A stretch of DNA of 12,772 nucleotides from Deltaproteobacteria bacterium (lineage in GTDB: Bacteria; Desulfobacterota; Syntrophia; Syntrophales; UBA2210). The position numbers and the translations under genes were made by a program. Every line of letters begins with the position of its first letter. The stretch's first letter is position 1. Below, piece by piece: positions 5,574 through 12,027 of the stretch. The stretch covers positions 1 to 12,772 of the forward strand of contig JAFCZZ010000078.1 of the NCBI GenBank assembly GCA_019314085.1, read 5' to 3'. The notes under the pieces are model-generated. The model worked only from the letters and a program-made list of their open reading frames with translations, searched no databases and was not told the DNA's origin.

Positions 5574-6427
5574 TTAGGGAGACCACCGTTGCTTAATATC
5601 CATCCAGATAACGTATACAAACATGAAAATGGTAGAGACCGTTGCCGGTAGAGCGCTTTCTTTACTGAAGAGGGCGAGAGCGATCCCTGCCGCAAGTCCG
5701 TAATTCTTGATGGTGCCCAGGAGGACCAGGCTTATCGTCGTTTGGGGGTTGATTCGAAGGAGCTTTCCGGTCCATTCGATAAGCAGACCCAGGACGAACA
5801 TGCTCCCTATGGCAATGGCGGCGACGGGAAGCAGACGCAAGGGCTGCCGGGTGAATACGTCCTGATTCAGCCCCACAATCGTGTATACCACGACAAAAAA
5901 ACTCCAATTGATGATGGTGCCCTTTACCGATTCCAGAAGCTTGTCGGTCTTTCTCCAGAGCAGGAGACGTGAAATCACCAGGGGGACGATGATCAACACA
6001 ATCGCGACTACGGCTAATCTCTCCAAAACGAAGTGGCTTGACCCCAAAAATGCCCTGTTACCTTTGAAAAGGTCGGTGAAGGGAATAATGGCCACGGCGG
6101 GCGGCATAAGGGCCAGTATGACAAAGCCCTTCCAGAGCTCCCTGTCATGTATGACAAGTGAACTTATCCCAAGAATAAAGCCGGCAAGGATACCGTAACT
6201 CATTACGATCCCGAAGACCGCCGGTATTATGAGGGATCGTGGAGAACGGAAGAGGTTTCCGGGAATCCCCATCGTTGAGATGGTCATCACCAGGGCAAGG
6301 GCAGGGAGAGTCAGATGTCTGCTCTATGTGCTGGCCTGGGGGAGAAACAGACCCGTCACCAACGCAAGAAAAAGGATGAAATCCCGATTTTGCAATAACT
6401 TTGCAATAACCTTGTGATCTTTTTCAC
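5574..6427 (-). pseudogene. BASS-type (bile acid:sodium symporter family) transporter, disrupted
   Basis: The open part (GTG 6290 to 5574, 238 residues) is a multi-helix membrane protein whose ALMPPAVAIIPFTDLFKGN and LLGTIKNYGLAAGIALALFSKESALPATVS recall the bile acid:sodium symporter/ACR3-like superfamily. It lacks the usual N-terminal helix. That helix is present upstream in the same phase (RDFILFLALVTGLFLPQ), cut off by a TAG at 6324-6326. Further upstream a perfect 11-bp tandem duplication (6389-6410) shifts the frame. With one copy removed, translation from GTG 6427 reads MKKITRLLQNRDFILF and the gene becomes 280 codons plus stop, a normal family length. So the gene carries a duplication frameshift and a nonsense codon. 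Substrate unknown; an organic acid or metalloid oxyanion are the family options. It stands upstream of the mercury operon with its own promoter. Confidence 0.72.
6389..6410. repeat. 11-bp perfect tandem duplication in the transporter gene
   Basis: TTTGCAATAAC occurs twice back to back. Because 11 is not a multiple of three, the second copy shifts the transporter's reading frame near codon 8-12; deleting either copy restores a continuous N-terminus. This is the mark of a replication-slippage mutation in a dying gene. Confidence 0.85.
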
Positions 6428-6509
6428 CACGTCTCTTCTATCTTTTTCACACCAATTAAAAAAGGCTGATTGATAGCTATTTATAAAGACTTGCTTTTCT
6501 TTTGTTCTG

Positions 6510-6538
6510 AGTATAGTTAATTGCCCCATGCGTGTCAA
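6510..6538 (-). promoter_or_regulatory. Near-consensus sigma-70 promoter for the transporter gene
   Basis: On the minus strand TTGACA (6533-6538) and TATACT (6510-6515) are separated by exactly 17 bp. Transcription would start about 75 bases before the GTG at 6427. Five of six -10 bases and all -35 bases match consensus, so the promoter appears intact although the gene it serves is broken. Confidence 0.65.
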
Positions 6539-6560
6539 GCAGAGAGGGGGAATCCCTTTT

Positions 6561-6589
6561 TTGACAAATGGACTGAGAACCATTAGTTT
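6561..6589 (+). promoter_or_regulatory. Possible promoter for the radical-SAM gene
   Basis: TTGACA at 6561-6566 and TAGTTT at 6584-6589 are 17 bp apart. The -35 box is perfect and the -10 box keeps the three most important bases. It would give a leader of about 30 bases with AGAGGT as ribosome binding site before ATG 6626. The 198-bp gap between transporter and radical-SAM genes thus looks like a divergent promoter region. Confidence 0.45.
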
Positions 6590-6625
6590 ACAAGAAAGAA
6601 AACGAAGGAATAAGAGGTCCCATGT

Positions 6626-7729
6626 ATGACAGGAAATGATTGTAAGGCCCATATCGAGAAGCTCAAACAGTGTTCTTTTGATATAGGAATGTATCGACCG
6701 CCGAGCGAGGGGGGAAGCCTTTCCCTGCTCCTTCGGTTTACCCGGAACTGTCCCTGGAACAAATGCACCTTTTGCGAGATGTACAAGGGAGAAAAATTTG
6801 TCTACCGGTCGGTCGAGGAGATAAAGGCCGATATCGACTCGGTAAGGGCAATTATTGATGAGATAACCGCAATCTCGCGGAAACTGGGTTATGGGGGGCG
6901 AATAAACAGGGATGTGGCGATGACCATCCTGCAGGCCGATCCGTCATTCTACTCCAACCACTGTTTTATTTCTGTCTTTGACTGGCTCTCTTCGGGGGGT
7001 CGTACAGCCTTCATCCAGGACGCGAACAGCCTGATCATGCGGCCGCCGGAATTTGTGGAGGTCCTGAAATACCTCAGGGAGAAACTTCCCACGCTGACGA
7101 GGGTGACCACCTATGCCCGGTCAAAAACACTTGCCCAAAGGAAGCCCGGGGAGTTGAAAGAGATCTGCGAGGCCGGGCTGACCCGGCTCCATGTGGGGCT
7201 CGAAACGGGAGACGAGGAATTGTTACAAATAGTCCGAAAGGGTGTTACGAGTGAAGAGCAGATCGAGGGCGGAAGAAAGGCCATGGAGGCGGGCTTTCAG
7301 CTCTCGGAGTACTGGATGCCTGACCTGGGTGGACGGGAACGGTGGCGGCAGCACGCGGAGAATACCGCCCGTGTCCTTACGAAAATCAATCCCCACTATA
7401 TCCGTTCGCGGCCCTTTGTGCCGAGGGTGGGCACCCCCATTTATGAAGAATATGAGCGGGAGAATCTGCATCTCTCATCCCCTCATGAGCGGCTCGAAGA
7501 GGTGCAGCTGATGATTCAGGGACTTGATGTCACCTCCCGGGTCTGTTTCGACCACGCGATGAACTCCTGGCTCGACAGGAGAGGCGGTCTGCTCTTTAGA
7601 CAGGATTATGAGGGATACAAATTCCCCGATGAAAAACCACTCCTTCTGGAGAGGATTCAAGAGGGCCTGGACGTTGATGAGTCAATGCATATGCATGTAA
7701 GGGATGTTATCGGGATACGGTCTCTCTGA
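6626..7729 (+). CDS. Radical SAM protein with CX4CX2C cluster motif
   Basis: A 367-residue protein with a 4Fe-4S motif C42-PWNK-C47-TF-C50 in the context RFTRNCPWNKCTFCEMYK. The spacing is CX4CX2C rather than the textbook CX3CX2C. The same spacing and the preceding MYRPPSEGGS occur in a widespread family of anaerobe radical-SAM (Elp3/COG1032-like) proteins of unknown function (RPPSEA..GCSHNKCTFC..MYK type). Later segments fit the TIM-barrel: FIQDANSLIM (about residues 131-140), LTRLHVGLETGDEELL with the GLE(T/S)G signature, and the closing RSRPFVPRVGTPIYEEY. The substrate cannot be told. The gene is intact, faces away from the mercury block, and is followed after 14 bases by an FMN reductase gene, a likely electron donor partner in one operon. 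Confidence 0.85.
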   Translation: MTGNDCKAHIEKLKQCSFDIGMYRPPSEGGSLSLLLRFTRNCPWNKCTFCEMYKGEKFVYRSVEEIKADIDSVRAIIDEITAISRKLGYGGRINRDVAMTILQADPSFYSNHCFISVFDWLSSGGRTAFIQDANSLIMRPPEFVEVLKYLREKLPTLTRVTTYARSKTLAQRKPGELKEICEAGLTRLHVGLETGDEELLQIVRKGVTSEEQIEGGRKAMEAGFQLSEYWMPDLGGRERWRQHAENTARVLTKINPHYIRSRPFVPRVGTPIYEEYERENLHLSSPHERLEEVQLMIQGLDVTSRVCFDHAMNSWLDRRGGLLFRQDYEGYKFPDEKPLLLERIQEGLDVDESMHMHVRDVIGIRSL

Positions 7730-7743
7730 GAGGAGCTTGATAC

Positions 7744-8310
7744 ATGAAGATTGTCGGCATCGTCTGCAGCCCGCGCAAGGGCGGAAATACCGAGATACTG
7801 GTCACTGAGGCCCTCGATGCGGCCCGTGAGGCGGGGAGTGAAACGGAGCTGATCCTGGTGGCGGACAGGAAGATCGCCCCCTGTGACGGATGCAGCGCCT
7901 GTTCCAAGAGCGGTACCTGTTGGATCGAAGATGATATGCAGGATATTTACCGCAGTCTCGAGGAGGCCGATGGAATCATCTTCGGGACCCCATCATATTT
8001 CAACAACGTTAGCGCCCAGGCAAAGGCCGTTATGGACCGAACCTATGTCTCCCTGCTCCATGGGAAATTGCGCGGAAAGGTGGCCGCGGCCATCGTCGCC
8101 GCTAGAAGAATCGGAGGGGGACAGATTCTCAGTCTTTTCTATAGTTACTTTGCGGTTCAGGGGATGATGATCGCCGGTGGTGGGATCGGCTACGGACAGG
8201 AGAAGGGAGATGTCCGGCAGGGACCCGGCGGGTCCCCGGTCTTCACCGCCATCGAAGAGGCGCAAGCCCTCGGCAGACGGGTTGTGAAGACTATCCGGAA
8301 GATCTCATAG
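7744..8310 (+). CDS. NAD(P)H-dependent FMN reductase / flavodoxin-fold iron-sulfur flavoprotein-like
   Basis: The 188-residue protein has the FMN-phosphate loop SPRKGGNTEILV (about residues 9-20), a four-cysteine segment CDGCSACSKSGTC (C47, C50, C53, C59) and the flavin-contacting strand GTPSYFNNVSAQAKAVMDR (about 80-98). This is the NADPH-dependent FMN reductase/iron-sulfur flavoprotein family, which moves electrons in the cytoplasm of anaerobes. The cysteine segment may bind a cluster, although its spacing differs somewhat from the archaeal Isf motif. It lies 14 bases after the radical-SAM gene with AGAGGAGC as ribosome binding site, so the two are probably co-transcribed. Confidence 0.85.
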   Translation: MKIVGIVCSPRKGGNTEILVTEALDAAREAGSETELILVADRKIAPCDGCSACSKSGTCWIEDDMQDIYRSLEEADGIIFGTPSYFNNVSAQAKAVMDRTYVSLLHGKLRGKVAAAIVAARRIGGGQILSLFYSYFAVQGMMIAGGGIGYGQEKGDVRQGPGGSPVFTAIEEAQALGRRVVKTIRKIS

Positions 8311-8342
8311 CCCGATCAATCCTCATTGAAGTCGCGAAAAGA

Positions 8343-9176
8343 TCAGTTGCCTCGCAGGTAACCGGGGAGGGCATCCTCCTCCATCCCCTGAAAACTGCAG
8401 AGAATGGGACAGGTCTTACAAAGAGGCTTTACCCCGGGCAGCGACGGTTCCCCCTTGATCCCTTCTATATAGTCGCAGCATTGATTTACCTCTTTCTCAT
8501 CCCCCTCGATAATTATGGTCACGGCCCCTTCGGCACCACCGTATCCGCCCGAGGCGAAATGGACGGTCTCCACGTCAAAGAGGGTTTCCAAGGCGTCCAG
8601 TTCGGTATAGGCCATGCCGTCGGTAACGCACACCATGCCGACCGGGACACCTATGCTTCGTCCGATAGTGTGCAGTCCTCCCATTCGGGATGCCTCCTCG
8701 ACGGACAGAATCATCTTTTCGAGACCCACGGGGTAGATAATCGTCGCGCCCCGGGCCTTCATGGGCAGGTAAAATTGACCCATGGTTCCCCCCGTGGGGC
8801 TTGCCATGACGATACCGACATGCCCCTCATTATCAACGGCATTGGCCCCTTTCAGGAGGATATCCCCCGGCCCCAGCTTGTCGATGACGGTGGACGGGTC
8901 TATATCCAGCCGCTTATTTTTGTGAAAGGTGACCGGTTGCATGCGAACGCCCTGAACGAGCGCGCAGGTAATCCCCCTGATGATCTGCCCAACAGCGTAC
9001 TTTTCCTTCTCCAGTGGTTCTCCCAGTAATTCCTCTGCGATATACCCGTTTGTCGATCCCCGTCCCACGAGCAGATAGCCCTCTTCCTTGGCCTGCCTGA
9101 TCTCGGGCATCGATACGATACCCCTGGCGATCAGGCGCTTTGATTCAGCCGGTGTTAAGGTAAATAATGCCTCCAT
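8343..9176 (-). CDS. Conserved-looking protein of unknown function with C-terminal cysteine cluster
   Basis: I do not recognise this 277-residue cytoplasmic protein. Features seen are: a glycine-rich middle (DILLKGANAVDNEGHVGIVM, then SPTGGTMGQFYLP, about residues 120-155) that recalls NagB/RpiA/CoA-transferase or LUD-like folds without a clear match; a glycine-rich HFASGGYGGAEGAVTIIIEGDEKEV near residue 215-239, which could be a small ferredoxin-like or ACT-like domain; and a final CKTCPILC that could bind a metal or cluster. There is no signal peptide or membrane segment. The start at 9176 is preferred over a longer frame because AAGGAGG lies just upstream. It converges on the FMN reductase gene (32-bp gap) and has a long leader with a perfect hairpin. 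Confidence 0.75.
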   Translation of the reverse strand: MEALFTLTPAESKRLIARGIVSMPEIRQAKEEGYLLVGRGSTNGYIAEELLGEPLEKEKYAVGQIIRGITCALVQGVRMQPVTFHKNKRLDIDPSTVIDKLGPGDILLKGANAVDNEGHVGIVMASPTGGTMGQFYLPMKARGATIIYPVGLEKMILSVEEASRMGGLHTIGRSIGVPVGMVCVTDGMAYTELDALETLFDVETVHFASGGYGGAEGAVTIIIEGDEKEVNQCCDYIEGIKGEPSLPGVKPLCKTCPILCSFQGMEEDALPGYLRGN

Positions 9177-9208
9177 AGCATATCCTCCTTTTCTATCGTT
9201 ACTTGCAC

Positions 9209-9230
9209 GAACTCTGCATGGGCAGAGTTC
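9209..9230. repeat. Perfect 9-bp inverted repeat in the leader of the unknown gene
   Basis: GAACTCTGC-ATGG-GCAGAGTTC is a perfect 9-bp stem with a 4-base loop, 33 bp upstream of the ATG at 9176 on the minus strand. It is not followed by a T-run on either strand, so it is not an intrinsic terminator. It may be an operator or an RNA hairpin close to the ribosome binding site. The rest of the 240-bp divergent gap (9177-9416) shows no known riboswitch; it does hold a TTTGGCCAAA palindrome near 9330 and the dyad at 9287-9300. Confidence 0.55.
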
Positions 9231-9286
9231 CACCTTGTGTGTACGCACCTGTAAAGTTGGTATGATGCCACAGATCAGTGCCCGTG

Positions 9287-9300
9287 AAAAGAGATCTTTT
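9287..9300. repeat. Short dyad in the divergent intergenic region
   Basis: AAAAGA-GA-TCTTTT is a perfect 6-bp dyad with a 2-bp centre between the unknown gene and the phosphatase gene. A protein-binding site is possible. The spacer is too short for an RNA hairpin. Confidence 0.25.
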
Positions 9301-9416
9301 ACATCGATTCAGGTTTGCCACATGTGTAGCCTTTGGCCAAAACCATGCATGATCTTCTTGCAAAGGTGTCGGGAACGGGTTAAGAGAACCTATAGTCGGT
9401 ACGGGAGGTCTCTCTG

Positions 9417-10034
9417 ATGAAGCTCATACTGGTACGTCATGGTCAAACATTATGGAATCGCGAGAAACGGGCGCAGGGGGTGAGTGATATCGAGCTCAGC
9501 AACCGCGGAAGGGCCCAGGCGGACAGCCTCGCGCAGTCATTACAGACGGAAAGGATCGATGCAATCGTATCGAGTCCTCTGAAACGAGCCCTGCAAACGG
9601 CTGAGGCGATCAACCGTTTTCACCACCTCCCGATCGAACCCGAAGAGGATCTGATGGAACTCGATATGGGTGATTTTGAAGGTATTGTCTTTCGGGAGAT
9701 GATGAAAAATCATGAGGGCTTTTTGAAGCGATGGGCAGAAGATCCGGCCTCCGTCGTCATGCCGGGGGGTGAATCTCTTACCCAACTTCAAGCGCGGGTC
9801 TGGGGCGTCGTCGAGCGGATTATCGTGAAATCGGGTACGACCCTCCTCGCGGCACATAACTTCACCATAATGACCATTCTCTGCAGGATTAAAGGGATGG
9901 ATCTGTCTCATATCAGAGAGGTTCACGTGGATGTGGCTTCGAAGACATTTGTGGAGTTCAAAAACGGCCGGGGGAATGTCATTCTCTTCAATGATATCGG
10001 CCACCTGGACGGTTGTGAAAATGTTATCGACTAG
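9417..10034 (+). CDS. Histidine phosphatase (phosphoglycerate-mutase-like, possibly alpha-ribazole phosphatase)
   Basis: A 205-residue member of the branch-1 histidine phosphatases. The phosphate pocket is complete: LVRHGQT with R7 and the phospho-accepting H8, R57 in SSPLKRALQTA, E81 in MELDMGDFEG, and the second His H147 in LLAAHNFT (usually SHG). These enzymes hydrolyse phosphate esters in the cytosol. The size fits alpha-ribazole-phosphate phosphatase (CobC) and related small phosphatases, and a cobamide role would suit a host with corrinoid-dependent HgcA, but no other cobalamin gene is present here, so this is inference only. GGGAGG precedes the ATG. A gap of 136 bp separates it from the next gene. 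Confidence 0.87.
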   Translation: MKLILVRHGQTLWNREKRAQGVSDIELSNRGRAQADSLAQSLQTERIDAIVSSPLKRALQTAEAINRFHHLPIEPEEDLMELDMGDFEGIVFREMMKNHEGFLKRWAEDPASVVMPGGESLTQLQARVWGVVERIIVKSGTTLLAAHNFTIMTILCRIKGMDLSHIREVHVDVASKTFVEFKNGRGNVILFNDIGHLDGCENVID

Positions 10035-10164
10035 GAAAAATATCGACTCGAATGTACACTGAATGGAGAGGGGCGGGGTGTACCTCCCTTCGTCGAACCA
10101 CTCCTATGCTTGAAGCCCGCTCAGTAGGCCGGGATGGACTTCCCCACCGTATTCTGATACTATT

Positions 10165-10177
10165 CACACAATGTGTG
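10165..10177. promoter_or_regulatory. Palindrome across the start codon of the GNAT gene
   Basis: CACACA-A-TGTGTG is a perfect 6-bp dyad centred on the A of the ATG at 10171. A TACTAT box (10158-10163) just upstream could be a -10 element, and no ribosome binding site is seen, so a leaderless message with an operator over its start is possible. The dyad is short and may be chance. Confidence 0.3.
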
Positions 10178-10587
10178 ACTATTCCTTCATCGAACAACCC
10201 ACTGCCGATGAGATCGGTCAGATAACGGATCTCTACCGGGGCGAAGACTGGTGGAAACAGGAAGGGGATAATCCCAAAATGATCAGGCTGATCATCTCGG
10301 GGAGTCACTGCTTTCTGGTCGTACGTCACGAGGGCCGTATCATCGGCATGGGGAGGGCCATCGGTGACGGCGCCAGTGATGCCTACATTCAGGATGTGAC
10401 GGTGATGGATTCGTTCCGTGGAAAGGGAATCGGGACCCGGATCGTGGAGACATTGATCGACCGACTTGAACGGGACGCGATACACTGGATCGGACTCATC
10501 GCGGAAAGGGGCTCCCACCCATTCTATGAACGTCTCGGCTTTTCCATCATGGAACGGGCAACCCCCATGTTAAGGGCGAAGAGATGA
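10171..10587 (+). CDS. GNAT-family N-acetyltransferase
   Basis: A 138-residue single-domain GNAT enzyme, which transfers an acetyl group from acetyl-CoA to an amine. Motif A is clear: AYIQDVTVMDSFRGKGIGTRIVETLIDR, with the CoA pyrophosphate loop R83-GKGIG-T89. It is followed by motif B-like GSHPFYERLGF near the C-terminus. The substrate is unknown. The ATG at 10171 gives a standard length but has no visible Shine-Dalgarno sequence. Its TGA overlaps the ATG of the next gene, so the pair is translationally coupled. Confidence 0.85.
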   Translation: MCDYSFIEQPTADEIGQITDLYRGEDWWKQEGDNPKMIRLIISGSHCFLVVRHEGRIIGMGRAIGDGASDAYIQDVTVMDSFRGKGIGTRIVETLIDRLERDAIHWIGLIAERGSHPFYERLGFSIMERATPMLRAKR

Positions 10588-11501
10588 ATTTCAGAGAGCT
10601 TATACCTTCCGATTATGCGTCGCTCAACCCCTTCTTTGTCAACCAGAGATATGCCCTCTGCCCCTATTCCCTCTCATCCATCATCGTATGGACAAATGAG
10701 GTCTATCAGCCCTACGGAGCTGTCCAGGGTGACAGCCTCATTATCCACGCCAACTTCACGAGGCACAAGGAGAGATCTCATCTGATTCTGCCCATTTCAC
10801 CCGGCAGGGAGCACACCCCCGAAGAACTCGCCGAGATCTCCCGCCAAGCGGGGTACGGTGTCTACGGGTTTGTTCCCGAGGATTACCTGAAGGGGCACGC
10901 TGAGAACGGGCTGGAGAAGCTCTTCGTCATTGAGCGGCAGGAGGGATATGATGACTACGTGTACCGGACCGAAAACCTGGCAAAATTGGCAGGGGGAAGA
11001 TACTCGAAAAAACGCAACCTCATCAAACAGTTTGAACGAGATTATTCTGAGAAGGCGGGGAATCTCATTATAAGGGCCATATCACCACAAGACGTGCCCG
11101 TGTGCCTGGAGTTTCTGGAGAAGTGGTGCGAAGAACGGGACTGCGGTGTGGACAGGGACGAAGATCTCGCCTGCGAGTGGAACGCCGCCAGAAACGCCCT
11201 GAAAAATATTGATACCCTGGGGTTCAGAGGTATTGTGCTCTCAATTGATGGAGCGGTGCAGGCCTTTGGGATCGCTTCGCAGCTTACGGAAACGATGAGC
11301 GCACTTCACTTTCAGAAGGCCTCGCCACACTTTAAGGGTCTCTATCAATTTTTCGACCGGGAGTGCGCGCGAAGGCTTTTCCCGGAGCTGGAATACATCA
11401 ATAAGGAAAGCGATATGGGTGTGCCGGGGCTGATTCAGGCGAAACGTTCCTACCATCCGGCGATGATGGTACAATCCTACAAACTGAGGCTCAAACAGTA
11501 G
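10584..11501 (+). CDS. DUF2156 (phosphatidylglycerol lysyltransferase C-terminal-like) protein
   Basis: A 305-residue soluble protein made of two GNAT-like halves, as in the DUF2156/LPG-synthase C-terminal family. Useful marks are CPYSLSSIIVWTNEVYQPYG near the N-terminus, the basic segment GGRYSKKRNLIKQFERDY (about residues 137-154) and, near the C-terminus, FKGLYQFFDRECARRLFPELEYINKESDMGVPGLIQAKRSYHP, which is strongly conserved in this family. Related domains transfer lysine or alanine from tRNA to lipids, but stand-alone members without the membrane part are uncharacterised. It overlaps the upstream GNAT gene by four bases (ATGA), so the two acyltransferase-fold proteins may act together. 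Confidence 0.85.
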   Translation: MNFRELIPSDYASLNPFFVNQRYALCPYSLSSIIVWTNEVYQPYGAVQGDSLIIHANFTRHKERSHLILPISPGREHTPEELAEISRQAGYGVYGFVPEDYLKGHAENGLEKLFVIERQEGYDDYVYRTENLAKLAGGRYSKKRNLIKQFERDYSEKAGNLIIRAISPQDVPVCLEFLEKWCEERDCGVDRDEDLACEWNAARNALKNIDTLGFRGIVLSIDGAVQAFGIASQLTETMSALHFQKASPHFKGLYQFFDRECARRLFPELEYINKESDMGVPGLIQAKRSYHPAMMVQSYKLRLKQ

Positions 11502-11552
11502 TCTGCGGACAGTTCCTGTGCGAATGGAAAGATTGAGACGGAGGGGACGATC

Positions 11553-11942
11553 ATGACACTCGGCGATTATTTTGAAAAGACGACCGGTACCGGCGTTCTT
11601 GCCACAGCCGATTCATCGGGAAAGGTAAACGCCGCGATATACGGCAGGCCCCACTTCATCAATGACCAGACCATTGCCTTTATTATGGCCGATCGCCTGA
11701 CCCATGCCAACATTCAGACAAATGACAGTGCCGTCTATCTCTTCAGGGAGTCGGGCGACCGGTACGTGGGGAGGCGTCTCTATTTGACCAGGACCGGGGA
11801 AACAGACAAACCGAAGCTGATAGATGAGATCAGGGAACGACCCCACCACGATGATCGTCCGAGAGATTCCCATGATAAGAAATACCTGGTGTACTTTCAC
11901 ATCGACCGTGTTCTTCCGCTGATCGGGGATACGATCAAATAG
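11553..11942 (+). CDS. Pyridoxamine 5'-phosphate oxidase-like flavin-binding protein
   Basis: A 129-residue split-barrel protein of the PPOX/FMN-binding group. The opening FEKTTGTGVLATADSSGKVNAAIYGRPHFIND is the typical first strand pair, and TIAFIMADRLTHANIQTNDSAVYLFRE is the flavin-contact region. Small family members bind FMN, F420 or haem and have varied or unknown oxidoreductase roles. A late His-rich stretch (RPHHDDRPRDSHDKK, about residues 96-110) is a surface loop. GGAGGGG lies just before the ATG. It follows the DUF2156 gene after 51 bp and probably belongs to the same transcription unit. Confidence 0.82.
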   Translation: MTLGDYFEKTTGTGVLATADSSGKVNAAIYGRPHFINDQTIAFIMADRLTHANIQTNDSAVYLFRESGDRYVGRRLYLTRTGETDKPKLIDEIRERPHHDDRPRDSHDKKYLVYFHIDRVLPLIGDTIK

Positions 11943-12027
11943 ATACGAGTCATACGCGAAACAACGAATCGCCGTGCGAGGATTGTTCTGCATCTCCAGA
12001 TACCTGAAAGACGAAGATCACATCTGT

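Noticed and set aside
6491..6517. TTGCTT/TATAGT as plus-strand promoter of the radical-SAM gene
   Set aside because: Spacing is only 15 bp; the TTGACA/TAGTTT pair at 6561-6589 is better spaced and closer to the gene.
10054..10083. GTACAC...GTGTAC inverted repeat after the phosphatase gene as terminator
   Set aside because: The stem is only 6 bp with an 18-base loop and no T-run follows, so it is not a credible intrinsic terminator.
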